64,000 nt of DNA from Brassica napus (lineage: Eukaryota; Streptophyta; Magnoliopsida; Brassicales; Brassicaceae). Positions 20,831-32,900 of this stretch are shown in pieces. The first letter of the stretch is position 1, and each line of letters begins with the position of its first letter. Where the stretch lies: positions 35,239,608 through 35,303,607 of the forward strand of contig NC_063452.1 in assembly GCF_020379485.1 (NCBI RefSeq). The letters are read 5' to 3'. The position numbers were made by a program, and so were the translations under genes. The notes under the pieces were generated by a model, which saw nothing but the letters and a program-made list of their open reading frames with translations, did not search any database and was not told where the DNA came from.

Positions 20831-21035
20831 GACCGACACTACTTGCGTGGTGACAGAGAAGGTTGAAGTGCTCATACTAAAGGTTGATGAGAATGGGATC
20901 TTAAGAGACAATGAAGGTCGCGCTCGGAGCAGTACAAGACAACTTATTTATACACAGGGGACTACAATCCCTGATGCTATTATTGTTGCTGAGAGGGATG
21001 ACTTTGAGATGAAACCTATATATACCGAGCTTATG

Positions 21036-21040
21036 CGTCA
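21036..21040. repeat. Target-site duplication of E5, left copy (CGTCA)
   Basis: CGTCA precedes the E5 5' LTR, and TGTCA follows the 3' LTR at 51563-51567. The single C/T difference at a CpG is what decay of methylated cytosine would give. Confidence 0.85.
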
Positions 21041-22185
21041 TGATATATGGTGTTTTTGGCACCATTGTACATATGTTTTCTAACTTTTTTTCAATGTTTT
21101 AATGAGTTAGTCCAGTCCTTTTCGAGTCATTTCAGGTCTGGAGTAGGCTAAAGAGTTGAAGGAAGAAGCATAAAGAAAGGAGAAAGAATTGGAGCCTTCC
21201 CCGCGGAACAATCATGCGGAACAGTCTGACAGTTGATCCCACAAGGAGCAGCCAGGCGATTGTTCCCGACATTTATGGAAGTTTCCATATCTTTCAAAGA
21301 TTTGCCCTAATCACTTACTCCCTCCTCTGAAGTTGATGGCGCCTCCATATAAAAAGCCATCCCTATCTTTATTTTCTTTTTACGCTAGTTTTGCAAGAAG
21401 ACTAAGACTCATTAATGGATTTTGCTATTGTAAGGGAGACGGCTCCTCTTCTCACCAAAAAGATCATTCTGAATCCTATTGATTTCTCTTTGGAATTATA
21501 CGCAGTATCATTCAGTTATTATGTCTTGTTAATCTTGTTTAATTACTGAGTAGTCGGCTAGCTTGTCTAGGGTTCTAGGTTGTTGGTCGTGAAATCTAAA
21601 CATAAATAAGCGAACACATTGTGTCTTTGTTCATCCATGTTCTTAATGCTAGCTTTAACTTGATCACTTACTGCTAGATCTTAGGTTTAATCTGCTCATT
21701 AACCGTGTAGTAGATAACTTGATATTGGATGAATGAGCCGAGCATCCCTAGTCAGCGAAAGTAGATATTAGGGTGCTCGGTGAACTTATCGGACTTGATC
21801 TCTATTGCTTGCAGTCGATCCCTGGCCCAAACGAGAGTTTAGGCGTCAAGGTCGATCCGCAAAGGGACCCGCATCATGACAGTGGGCTGCTTTACCTGAG
21901 TGATCCGTGTTCTAGATTGTGCTGCATTGCGCTTGAATAAATGTTTGGTTTAGCATCAACACCCAATGTGAAACCCTAGACTGGCTTCTCTTTAATTTGA
22001 ATTTACTCTTTGCAATCATTTAGATTAATTGCACGTCACTACTTAAATCAAAACCCCACTATTAGTTTTAGATAAGTTGAAAAATCATAAGAATAAAGTG
22101 TAGACTGGTCATCTGGATTGAATCTTAAACACTACAATTACCACTGTTAACTTGACAGTAGGAAAAGTTCAGTTCTAGTGTATCA
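21041..22185 (+). repeat. E5 5' LTR
   Basis: It starts TGATATATGG and ends AGTGTATCA. A candidate TATA box lies at 21348-21354. Unlike the E1, E2 and E4 LTRs, it shows no phased TCGATCGA cluster. Confidence 0.93.
21348..21354 (+). promoter_or_regulatory. Candidate TATA box of E5 5' LTR
   Basis: TATAAAA within CCTCCATATAAAAAG; the same sequence is kept in the 3' LTR at 50726-50732. Confidence 0.5.
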
Positions 22186-22190
22186 AGTTT

Positions 22191-22209
22191 TGGCGCCGTT
22201 GCGACGGGG
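22191..22209 (+). other. E5 primer-binding site (tRNA-Asp, imperfect)
   Basis: TGGCGCCGTTGCGACGGGG matches the tRNA-Asp complement except for two extra bases (GA). It lies 5 bases after the LTR. Confidence 0.75.
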
Positions 22210-22304
22210 ACCAGATTTTTTTTACCATTATTTTTCAGTTCTATATATAGTCTAAGATATCTAACTTGCTTTTCTCTCTTTATTGCATCTAATGATCCAG
22301 GTGC

Positions 22305-23893
22305 ATGACCAGTAGACATACTCGGAGCAACGCACAAGGACCATTATTCACGCTTAGCAACGAAGTACTCGGAAGATTAGAACGACAGAACCGTCAACAA
22401 CCGCGGTTTACTGACACCAAAATGGCTGATAATAGAGGCCATGATGATCTCACTTCTACAATGGCACTCATGCAACAACAGATGCAGCAGATGTAACAGA
22501 CCATCAATACACAAGAAGCTGCTCGCCAAGCAACAAGGAGCTCCCATCAGAGAGCGGAACCTCCCGCGGAACTTCCTTACCACTCGCTCCGCCATCAACC
22601 CACCTCCTTGCACTCGACAAGATTGTGAGATCAAGCTTGATTTGATCGGCCTGGTGCAGAAAATGATGTTCAATGGTCTCGCAGCTAAAATTCCGTTGGA
22701 CCATATTGAGAGAGTCAGCAACTTCTCTCCGTGCAAATCGAGTGCCACCAGACTACATCAAATGCACCATGTTCCCATTCTCTCTTGATGGGAAAGCGGC
22801 TCGATGGCTAGCCTCTCTCCCGACCAGTACCCTCACTACATGGGAACAGGTCCGAGCAGCGTCCTTAAGTCACTTTTACACGAAGTCCAAAACCGCGGCT
22901 CTAAGGCATAAGATCTCCAATTTTAAGCAAAAGACTGACGAGCCTTTCTATGATTCTTGGGAGCGTTACAAGGAATACCAAAGGGAATGCCGTACCCATG
23001 GGTTTGAGGACGATTACATACCGGAAGTGTTCTATGATGGAGTGAGCTATGAGTTTCGTAATGCTCTAGACTCCTCGAGTAATGGAGATTTCATGACTCA
23101 AACAACACCAGGTGCATTCGCACTGATCGAGAATATGGCGTCAAGCTCACTCAACAAGAACAAGGAGAACGATCTCTCCAAATGCGTTAACAGCATAGAC
23201 GATCTAGCGGCAAAGGTTGATCAGCTGATAAAGGGCAATCTGAGCCAAGTGTTCATCATGGAAGAAGCCGCATCAGAAAACAGTGCTTCGGATGTCACAC
23301 CTGAAGCAGACAACACTGTGGACGATCAACAAGAAGTGAGCTACGTAAATGGACAAGGATGGCAGTACAAGAACTACCACCTGAACCCTAGCGTGAGGAG
23401 CAATCCCCAACTCTTTGCGTACCCTAAACTGGACAAACCAGTTGACAATGCGCAGAACAATCAAGGACAGAACACGGGATATCAGAAGGGTTACCAAGGA
23501 AGAACTTATATTCTGAGCCAGGCGCAGCATAACCAGTTCCAGAACCAAAAGCACCAGACTGCTCAACAGGTTAGTCCTGCACCTACGACTGTTCCACAAG
23601 ACGAGATGAAGGGTCTAGCGACGATGATGCAGCAGCTGCTCTAGGGTCAGCAAATTCAAGGAAAAGCGTTGAACCAGGTCACCACAGACATCAACTCCAG
23701 AATGAACCATATGTTCACGGACCTGAGCACCAAATATGACAATGTGGCTAGCCATATGCGGCAGATGGACATTCAGATCGCTCAGACAGCCGAGAGCGTC
23801 AAGAGGCCGCAAGGTACTCTCTCAGGAAACACCGACAAGAATCCTAAGGAATACAGTGCAGTTGAACTGAGGAGTGGATGGAGTCTACCAGAT
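22305..23893 (+). pseudogene. gag: E5 gag, broken
   Basis: It starts at the ATG in CAGGTGCATG and is open to 22496 (MTSRHTRSNAQGPLF), then broken by a stop and frameshifts around 22500-22750. The capsid core (about 22730-23160) shows KCTMFPFSLDGKAARWLASL, ALRHKISNFKQKTDEPFYDS and ECRTHGF, the Retrotrans_gag pattern. The second half is Gln/Asn-rich to a TAG at 23643. The same frame continues to a further stop near 23905 with a predicted coiled coil (MNHMFTDLSTKYDNVASHMR). It is a non-functional gag of the Athila type. Confidence 0.85.
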
Positions 23894-24176
23894 GCGGCCC
23901 CTTAGAAGCTAACAGCGGCAGAGAAGGGCAAGCAAAAGGAAGGCGAGCAACCCCGATCCGAAACTGCTCCTCTCTCTGACAAGGAAACGGAGCAGCCTGC
24001 TGAGACTTATCCAGCCCATGCCGCCACACCTATCGAGCCTGTTCCTACACGCGAATACACCCCTAAGGTTCATACCTTGTTCCCGCGAAGAAGTCTCGGA
24101 AGGATCGTGAGGAGATGAAGTGTAAAAAGATGCTAGAGGATCTAACTATCAAGTTACCTCTGATTGATTTATCCAG

Positions 24177-24700
24177 ATGATACCTTCTATGCGCAGTTTG
24201 ATGAAGGGTTTGGTCTCAGGAAAAATAACTGGAGATAGTGAGGTTATGTTGGCCTCGAAGGAGTGCAGTGCTGTGCTTCAGAACAGGCCGATTAAGAAAT
24301 TGGGTGATCCAGGCAAATTTGTTCTCTCGATACAGATTGGGAAAACAATGTTCGCCTGTTCTCTTTGCGTTATGGGCTCCAGTGTCAACCTAATGCCTTA
24401 TTCTGTAGCAAAGCGACTAGGGTTCACTGATTTCAAACCAACAAGAATTTCCCTGGTGTTCGCGGATAGATCAGTTGTCACTGGTGGGTATTCTGGAAGA
24501 TGTCCATGTCCGAGTAGGCAACACCTTTGTTCCGGAAGATTTTGTGGTTCTAGAGCTTGACGAAGAACAAAGAGATCCACTCATCCTGGGGCGTCCTTTC
24601 TTATGCACAGCTGGTGCGATTATTGATGTTTGACAAGGAAGGATTAATCTTCACCTCAGAGATATTGCAATCAAGGTTGAGATGAACAAGTTGCTGGAGG
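24177..24700 (+). pseudogene. pro: E5 protease, active-site Asp lost
   Basis: KKLGDPGKFVLSIQIG leads into CSLCVMGSSVNLMPYSVAKR. At the position where Athila proteases have the catalytic D-(L/T)-G-(A/S), this copy has V-M-G-S, so the Asp is replaced. A frameshift at about 24485 moves the rest ([20 protein letters not shown] and [10 protein letters not shown]) to another frame. A TGA follows at about 24630. Confidence 0.8.
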
Positions 24701-24703
24701 CCG

Positions 24704-26566
24704 ATGATAGATGCACAGACCTACTCAGTTGAAGACGAAGATCAGGCACTGTTCCCTCAAGAGGGAATGATTGAGGAAATCTTAACTAATGACCCACTCG
24801 AACTAACCCTGATCCGAGCTGAGACTGAGCACAACATCACAAGCGTGGATGCGGATGGCTACAACAAGATGCTTGATTCTGCCAAAAGCATGGATAACCT
24901 AGCCGCTTATCTAAGTCTCGTGGAGAAACACGAAAGCAATCAGAGCAGTACAGTTGGAACATCAGTTCCAAAGAAAACAACCAAGCCGAACATACAACTC
25001 GATGATCCATGGAGCGAGCTGAAAGCCCCAAAGATCAAGCTCAAATCCCTCCCTACGGGGCTCAGGTACGCGTACTTGGGACCAAATTCCACCTATCCTG
25101 TCATTGTGAATTCTGAGCCAAATAATGTTGAGACTTCTAAACTCTTGTGTGAGCTAAGAAAGTATCGTAAGGCATTAGGGTATTTTCTATCTGATATTTC
25201 TAGCATTTCACCTGATTTGTGCATGCATAGAATACATCTAGAAGATGAATCAATGGCTTCTGTAGAGCATCAGAGGAGGTTAAACCGAATCTTAAAGATG
25301 TTGTTAAGAAAGAGATAATGAAACTTCTAGAGGCTGGTGTAATCTATGCCATCTCTGATAGCAATTGGGTTAGCCATGTTCATGTAGTTCCTAAGAAAGG
25401 TGGAATAACTGTCATAACAAATGAAAAGAATGAATTGATCCCTACTAGAACTGTAACTGGACATCGCATGTGCATTGATATTCGTAAGTTGAATGTTGCG
25501 ACTCGCAAGGATTACTTTCCACTTCCTTGCATTGATCAAATGCTTGAAAGATTGGCTAACCACCCATACAATTGCTTTTTAGATGGTTATTCAGGTTTCT
25601 TTTAGATTCCAATCCACTCAGATGATCAAGAGAAGACGACGTTCACATGCCCATACGGCAATGCTCCTGCAAACTTTCAACGTTGCATGATGTCTATTTT
25701 CACTGACCTGATTGAGGACATAATGGAGGTTTTTATGGATGACTTTATTGTCTATGGAAGCTCCTTTTTTGTCTATTTGAAAAAATTGTGCAGAGTGTCG
25801 CACCGATGCGAGGAGAAAAATCTGGTACTTAACTGGGAGAAGTGTCACTTCATGATCGAAGATAGGATTGTTCTCGGACATAAGATCTCTGAGAAGGGGA
25901 TCGAGGTTTACAAGGCAAAGATCTAGGTGATGATGAGCTTGCAGCCACCAACCACAGTCAAAGGAATCAGAAGCTTCTTGGGACACGCCGGTTTCTATAG
26001 GAGGTTCATCAAGAATTTCTCAAAAATCGCAAGACCACTCACTAGGCTACTCTGCAAGGACACCAAGTTCGAGTTCAATAGCGATGGCTTGGCTGCTTTC
26101 CACACGATAAAAGGAGCCCTGATCAGTGCCCCATTCGTTAAACCTCCAAACTGGGACCTTCCTTTTGAGATCATGACTGATGCAAGTGATATCGCAATGG
26201 GAGCAGTCCTGGGACAGCGGAAAGATAAGAAACTGCACCTGATCTACTATGCGAGCATGACAAATGGACGGAGCTCAATGCCGATATGCTACAACCGAGA
26301 ATGAGCTTTTAGCCATTGTATATGCTTTCAAGAAGTTTAGGTCCTACCTAGTAGGTTCTAAGGTGATAGTGCACACAGATCATGCAGCTTTGAGGTACTT
26401 TCTGACCAAGAAAGATGCCAAACCGTGCCTACTGAGATGTATTCTTCTACTCCAAGAATTCGGTCTTAAGATCAAGGATAAGAAGGGAATTGAGAATGGA
26501 GTCGTAGATAATCTTTCCAGAATGAAAATCGACGAAGAGACCGCTCTCGATGACAATCTCCCATAG
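24704..26566 (+). pseudogene. pol: E5 reverse transcriptase and RNase H, broken
   Basis: The N-terminal linker and start of RT (24704-25318) shift frame at about 25300 into KLLEAGVIYAISDSNWVS and CIDIRKLNVATRKD. A TAG interrupts at about 25603. The catalytic motif FMDDFIVYG (about 25735) is the Y/F-x-D-D box with both Asp present. GHAGFYRRFIKNFSKIARPL marks the RT thumb and connection (25980). The RNase H region has FEIMTDASDIAMGAVLGQ (26165) and [20 protein letters not shown] (26300), ending with DNLSRM. It would copy element RNA to DNA; at least four stops or shifts disable it. Confidence 0.87.
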
Positions 26567-27369
26567 TAGCACGTTTACCCGATTGGTCTGTATATCGAGA
26601 ACACTCAGGATACTCTTGCCGCAGAATGTTCTGCAGAGCCGGAACACTATTTGGCTGCGATCAAGAAGAGATATTCCCACCTGCCTTGGTTTGCTGAGAT
26701 AGCTAATTTTTTAGCTGCGGAGAAAAAACCAGTTGAGTTTACTGGTAATAAGAAGAGATAGTTTATGAGGGATGCAACACTCTACTTTTGGGATGAACCG
26801 TTCCTGTATCGACACTGCAAAGATGGAGTGTTCCGACGATGTGTTCTTGAAGCTGAGATTCCAGGGATACTACATCACTATCATGGTTCCTCTTATGCCG
26901 AGCACTTTGCAACATTCAAAACCGTCTCAAATATTTTGCAAGCCGGTTTCTGGTGGTCCACAATGTTCTGTGATGCTCAAGCTTTCATCTCCAAGTGCAA
27001 TTCATGCCAGCGACAAGGGAACATCAGCAAGAGGAACGAGATGCCTCAGAACTTCATACTCGCGATCGAGGTGTTCGACTGTTGGGGGATTGACTTCATG
27101 GTACCATTCCCACCTTCGTACAAGAACGAGTACATCCTAGTCGTGGTAGACTATGTCTCAAAGTGGGTAGAAGAAATAGTCAGCCCCACTAATGATGCGC
27201 GTGTTGTGACCAAGATGTTCAAATCAATCATCTTTCCAAGGTTTGGAGTACCTAGGGTGGTCATAAGCGATGGAGGCACCCACTTCGTCAACCAAGTGTT
27301 CCAAGGGCTCTTGAAGAAGAACGGTGTCAAGCACAAAGTTGCAACCGCATATCACCCTCAAACAAGTGG
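26567..27369 (+). pseudogene. int: E5 integrase, N-terminal and core part, cut by E6
   Basis: The linker from 26567 has one TAG at about 26759. The frame from 26765 has the zinc-binding H-H-C-C region ([20 protein letters not shown]). The core has [11 protein letters not shown] with the first catalytic Asp and [15 protein letters not shown] with the second. The frame is intact up to the E6 insertion after HPQTSG. The catalytic Glu is on the other side of E6. Confidence 0.88.
27365..27369. repeat. Target-site duplication AGTGG, left copy (E6)
   Basis: AGTGG at 27365-27369 is repeated exactly at 35233-35237, flanking E6. Confidence 0.95.
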
Positions 27370-27632
27370 TGTTGGGGTCAAAATCGGTCACGACGGAATC
27401 AATGTCTGAAAGTCCCCGGAAAATATTTGTTAGGGTCTAAAACGGACACGACAAAGTTAACATTCAAATATCCGTAAAAATCAGCATGAACGTTTTTACG
27501 AAAAGTATTCTTCATAAAGATTACTTTTACGAAGAGTCTTGCGGTGAAATATTGCACTAATCTTGGTTCATTCATCAAAACTAAACACTCGAAGCCCAAG
27601 AACATGTTCATGGAACATTGCAAAAGGATCCA

Positions 27633-27862
27633 AACAAGGTCGCCACGTAGCGACCGACCCGCAAATGAGCCGGTCGCTACGGTCGCTACGTAGCGACCGA
27701 CCGAGCCATCAGGTCGGCCGCTGACCCGCGAACGAGTCGGTTGCTACGTAGCGACCAATCCGCAATCGAGTCAGTCGCTATGTAGCGACCGACCAAGCCA
27801 TTCGTTTGGTCGCTACATAGTGACCGATCCGTCGCGGACCCGGTCGCTTCGTAGCGACCGAA
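27633..27862. repeat. Palindrome array GGTCGCTACGTAGCGACC, E6 5' LTR
   Basis: About six copies or close variants of the 18-bp palindrome are separated by short variable spacers (CGACCCGCAAATGAGC and the like). Confidence 0.85.
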
Positions 27863-28289
27863 CTGTCTCGGACATTGATCAACGGGTACGACCCAAATCC
27901 GTACATTCTCGTCTGTTCCTCAATGCTAGCTCCCATGTACCGCAGTCATATCATTTCTCACTCCCATCGATTGGAGTTATCATTTAAACTTTACGATAAA
28001 AATCGCGGAAAGTTCATTCTTATCGATAAAAATCGTGATAAACGTTTCGAATCGAAAGACGGCCTAAAACGCGATTAGAAAACCACTTGCAATTTTTTAA
28101 GGAAAAGCCCATAGGTACTATGGCGGTTTATACTTAGTCCACAAGAAAGGATAAATGTCAAAATTCCGCAGAGAAATGTTAAGTTTCCGCGGATAATCAT
28201 GAAGATCGTGAAAAATAAAATATCTCCATTTTTGAGTTATGACGGCTTAAGAGCAGGAAGGGAAAAGCTCAAACCGACCTTGGAGGGAG

Positions 28290-28297
28290 TATATAAG
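28290..28297 (+). promoter_or_regulatory. TATA box, E6 5' LTR
   Basis: TATATAAG in GGAGTATATAAGGAG is conserved at the same place in all four E6/E7 LTRs (28290, 34851, 37689, 44482). Confidence 0.7.
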
Positions 28298-28678
28298 GAG
28301 TTTTGGGTGAGAGGAACAAAGGAGAACTTTTTCAGAGCAAACTTAGCATTTAGAGCAATTAGGCAACTTTCCGTTTTTGTTATTTCGAGGTGCGACTCAA
28401 CTAGGTTCTGCAGTCTTAGGTTATTAGAACTAGGGAACTCGCCGACAGCTCTCGTAGCCGAGGCTCTTACCTTGTTGTAAACGCTCATAAGCAAATTCGG
28501 AATAAGACTTCTTCTTGCTCTCATTTAATGATTTCTTATATTTTCATCATTTTCATTCTCGTATTCTGGTTTCTTGGAGTGTGGTTTAGCAAATATCTGG
28601 AACCTCTGGGAAATTAGGGTTTTCCTAACTTTCCTAATTTAACGGAAATCGACGGTTTAAATTTCGGTTCCCACAGTT

Positions 28679-28698
28679 TGGCGCTAGTAGGAGGGGGG
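28679..28698 (+). other. E6 primer-binding region
   Basis: TGGCGCTAGTAGGAGGGGG begins 3 bases after the LTR and matches the E7 site (38075) except for one base. I cannot assign the priming tRNA with confidence. Confidence 0.65.
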
Positions 28699-28743
28699 TA
28701 CGGATTACTCTAACTCATAGCCGCAAAACCCTTGATCAAAACA

Positions 28744-28965
28744 ATGTCTGGAAATACGAAAGACAAAATTGCAGTTTGCAACAACACAGGTAAGACAAAT
28801 CCAGCCGCCACTGCTCCTATGGCCAACGCTTACGCAAACGCCACAGTTCTTGAAAAAATCGAAAACTTTGCCGCGACTTTTCGCCACATGAAGTGCAATG
28901 AAACGAGCTCGCGATTTCCCTTTCTAAACATAAAGGGAAACGATAAATTTTATCAAACCCCGTAA
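28744..28965 (+). pseudogene. E6 gag N-terminal scrap
   Basis: A short frame starting MSGNTKDKIAVCNNTGKTNP and containing TVLEKIENFAATFRHM stops after about 74 residues. Its position just after the primer-binding region fits a truncated Tat gag start. There is no capsid core. Confidence 0.4.
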
Positions 28966-29079
28966 TTTTGGCTCATTACCGAACTAAAGAAATCTCAACG
29001 TGTAAGGGTTTTACCAAAACATGTTTCCCGAAAACTTTTCGGAAAAGTAACTTCCTCTCCCCAAAACCGCAGAAAAATC

Positions 29080-29512
29080 CTAGGTTAATCACGGAAGAAG
29101 GAAGCACAGCAAATCGGGTACATAACTCACCATTGTAATTCTTCCGACTATCTTGCCGAAAAACCCTAGGTTAGTCGCGGAAAAAAGGAAGCACAGCAAA
29201 TCGGCTACATAACGCACCGCTGTACTTTTTCCCACTATCTTTCCGAAAAATCCTAGGTTAGTCGCGGAAAAAAGGAAGCACAGCAAATCGGCTACATAAC
29301 TCGCCGCTGTACTTCTTCCGACTATCTTGCGGTAAACCCTAGGTTAGTCGCGGAAAAAAAGAAGCACAGCAAATCGGGTACATAACTTGCCGCTTTACTT
29401 CTTCCGAATATCTTTCGGAAAAACCCTAGATTTATCGTAGAAAAAGGAAGCGCAACAAATCGGTTATGAAATCCCCACGGCTGTACTTCTTCCAAATAAC
29501 TTTCAGAGAAAC
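29080..29512. repeat. Five-copy tandem array, 86-87-bp unit, in E6
   Basis: Units begin CTAGGTTAGTCGCGG at 29080, 29166, 29253, 29339 and 29426 (the last diverged). Shared words include AGCACAGCAAATCGG and CTTCTTCCGA. Confidence 0.9.
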
Positions 29513-29795
29513 AAAGTTAATTTCTATAGAATCACTCGAAACCTAAAACGGCTGACGAAGACTAAATAAAGCAAAACGGGATATCGTATCCCCACCGCTA
29601 AAACGTTTTCTGAAGCCTAAGGTTACGTAAGAATTCAAGTATCACTTTCATAGTAACAAATCCGAAAAAACTACTCGAAATTTCCACGGATCAATCAGAT
29701 GGATATGAGAAAAACTTCTGATTAAGTTTGGTTGCAATAATTAACCTCGTCACGGCTCTCGTATAACCAAAACTTGAAAACTTCTTTACGGAACA

Positions 29796-29980
29796 AATCT
29801 CGTAAAATTATGCTCGACAACATCTTGCGAAATAACCTTTGCAAAAATTAAGCTCGACAACCTTTTACGAAACAACTTTCGTAAAATTAAAATCGATAAC
29901 ATTTTGCGGAGTAACTTTCGTAAAATTAAACTCGATATTATTTTTCGAAAAAAATTTCGTAAAACTAAAGTTGGCAACAT
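29796..29980. repeat. Five-copy tandem array, 39-40-bp unit, in E6
   Basis: The word (C)GTAAAATTAA recurs at about 29804, 29844, 29883, 29922 and 29961, with TTTTGCGAAACAACTTTCG between. The period is 39 bp, a multiple of 3, so it gives a spurious repetitive minus-strand frame (LRKLLRKML pattern). Confidence 0.85.
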
Positions 29981-32900
29981 TTGACAACCTTCGAAAATCT
30001 AACAACAATAGAAAAAGAATCTCGGAAAAGGAAAGAGATGGAGCGAAATCCGAGAATCAAAATTCGCCCATCCACCTCCCTCCACGGTCTCACCATCCTT
30101 CCTCTCACGACTCGATCTGTCGCCAAAATCTCATCACCTAGCAAGTCTTCCTTGGCACCTCTTGATCATCCCTAGCTATTCCTAAACGCAAAAAATCACG
30201 AGATGCTCATTCATTTTCGTAAATGCAATGATACTAAGATTGAAACATGGAACATGAAAACCGCAAATACTGGCAGCAGCCTCAACACGGCCAGGAAAGT
30301 AGAGTAGTCCAGGAAGAATCAATATTCTTGCTATTCGAAATGGGCCGACAGACACGAAAAGAGTAAGGGAAAATGAGCAAGCAAAACGGAGAAGAGGCTA
30401 ACCCGAATCTTCGAGAGAACTAAGGTATTTCCGACTTGAAATCAGGCTTGGAATTTTCGTAGGAAATTACTAAGAAATAGAAACGCCTTTGAGACTGCCG
30501 TAGAACTTTAAGGAACTTAAAACCTAGGTGGATAGTCTAGCGAATTGTTCCATGACTGTTCAGGCAGATCTTGCAAACCGTTCTAAACTCTCTGAAAATC
30601 GAGAAACGATCGCCACGCATATTCAGATCACTTCCTAAAAAAAGAAAGAACTAAAGCCGATTTTCTTAAAACAGATTTGTTTCAACCGATTTTCTTAAAG
30701 CCGACATATCCCAAGTCGTCAACATCCAATTCACAGTCCCAGCGTCGTCTTTAAATTGACCAAGACTGTCGATCATTCCAATCCTCGGAAGAAGAAACGT
30801 ACAAAACTCTTCAAAGTATCGGTTCAACCATTTTCTTTCGTAAAAAAGGGGGGGCGGAGTAGGTACATATACTATACTTGTATAAAAATTTTGCCTTGTC
30901 ATCAAGAAAACACTTTCGTCAAAGCAAACTCTCGCAACAATAGGCAATACGATGCCTCCATAAATCGTCCCAAAAAAGCAAACGACAATCTAAAATTCGT
31001 CTAAACGCTAGCAACATATCCAGACGATCATGAACATATCTCAAAAGACTATACAACATTTCTTGTCGCAATCATGCGTATAGAAAACATGCACCAATAT
31101 CAAACTGAAACTCGACGATTAGCCAAAGTCTTGAAGCCCTTTCCAGCTTTATAAAGCCATTTTTGTATTAAAATTTCTACAAGAAATCTTCAAGCACCAA
31201 AGCATTTCTTTCAGTTTCCGTTGAACCAAGTAAGTCATGGAAAAGCATCGTGAACATTTGTGACGAAGAAAACTCAAGAATAAATGTAGCATTGAGCACA
31301 TTAAAGGGAACACTTTCTTCCCGATCGTTGGCTAGATCTACCTCTGGTTGACCAATTCGTTCCAGAAATGGATGTGTCATGAGAATCCTCTAAAAAAAAC
31401 CAATGAAAAACGTTCTGCGACTAGATCGTAGTGAAACAAACTTCGGTAACACTCCTTGAGTAACTCCAAGCAACTTTCACCTAAGATCGAAATCACAGCA
31501 GAAACAACGCTACTTTGACATGTGTATACATATCACCGATTTACAATCTTCGTAAAACCGGTCCCCATTACTTACACGAAAAATCCTTCGTACAATCAGA
31601 CCAAGTCTTACGAAGAAACTTTTGAAAGTAAACATAACTGGTTTTATGAAGAAGTATATTTTGTATAGCAAACACAAAGCTGTAAAATCTTACTTTGGAT
31701 GACCAATCTAAAGAGAGATCTCTTCGCATTACGATTTAATAGATCTCATATTTTAGCCATGCGGCTCACTGGCTTCTGCGTTTCGTTCCCCTCGGTCACA
31801 TCCGAGCAGGCAATCGTCCCGCAACTGACTCTGCACTGGTTCTGTATAAAACCTGTTAGGCTACGTCTTCCTCAGACAAAAACGAATCAATTTTCATAAG
31901 ACTATAGGTAACATTATACGAAACATTCATCGTATAACTGAAACCTAAAGCATAGAATTGTTTCTATGACTATCAGCCATCTTAACACGGATAACTCTAG
32001 CAAACCTAGCCTATCAATCTCGACAAGCGCTCTTTGGCCCTCGGTCAATTACGCCTTCCAATAAAGGTCCAAACAAGAATTTGCCATCCCCTTTAAGGAC
32101 AATCGTAAACTAACATGACCTTAACTGTTAAAGTACCATGGTCTAATCCTTGACCTACAACATCCTTGGCTATCTGAGTGAACACATCCTTCACGCCAAG
32201 CCAAACTATTTGAGAAACCATCGCTCCATCACTTAATAGCTAAACGACAATCTACGATTTGTCTAAAAACGTCGTGTGACTATTAAGAGAATAATTATCG
32301 TATAGCCTAGAGTCGGAAACCATATGATAAATTCTTCGTAATGAAACTCAGTCCTAACAACCAAACGGTTAACGGAAAACCAAAACATGTCGACAATCGA
32401 CCAAGTTCGATACATTCTACAATTCACTTTAAGCCCGCTATGTTTTACCCATAATACGCGGCATGTAAGGAAAAATTCGTAACAAAGCTTCTAGAGCTAT
32501 ATGAAACATCCTCAAAAATGCACGAAATAGATCTCGGAAGGCCAACACTTCACAAAGCACTATGAAGGAAAACGCTTCTTTTCATGGACAAATTTACGCG
32601 ACCCCTCAGTCCTAATTGCTCGATCGCAAATCAAATTATTAGCATCCAAATAGGAACAATAATTTTGGCTGTGAACATCTGTAGACAAACTAGAATGTTT
32701 CTCAAACGCAGGGCTAAGACTAGACCCTTGCAATATCGCGAAACATCTTCAAGCCCGCGAACATTTCAAGCACAAAACGCGGCATACGAAAGAAAAAATC
32801 AATCTTCAGCATTGCGAAACGTCGCAGACGCCCGAAGAACCATTTTTTGACAAAATTACCTTCCTCGATAAAGGCACCTTCTTGGAAAACCAAACATTCA

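Larger units (their letters stand above)
20443..21040 (+). pseudogene. gag: E4 gag, N-terminal part, split by E5
   Basis: It starts at an ATG just after CAGGTACATAC. The first frame reads MSTKINKGIW and carries SID repeats, then breaks. The second frame (20847-21040) has VDENGILRDNEGRARSS, the same module as in E1 gag and ORF3. It then has DDFEMKPIYTELM up to the E5 insertion. The gag frame resumes at 51568 without loss once E5 and one target-site copy are set aside. Confidence 0.75.
27370..28675 (+). repeat. E6 5' LTR
   Basis: The first 58 bp are a near-copy of what follows: TGTTGGGGTCAAAA at 27370 is repeated as TGTTAGGGTCTAAA at 27428. A palindrome array lies at 27633-27862 and a TATA box at 28290. 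It ends GGTTCCCACA. Confidence 0.92.

Noticed and set aside
29786..29980. Minus-strand 64-residue frame with a 13-residue repeat
   Set aside because: It is generated by the 39-bp tandem array and has no start context or family match.
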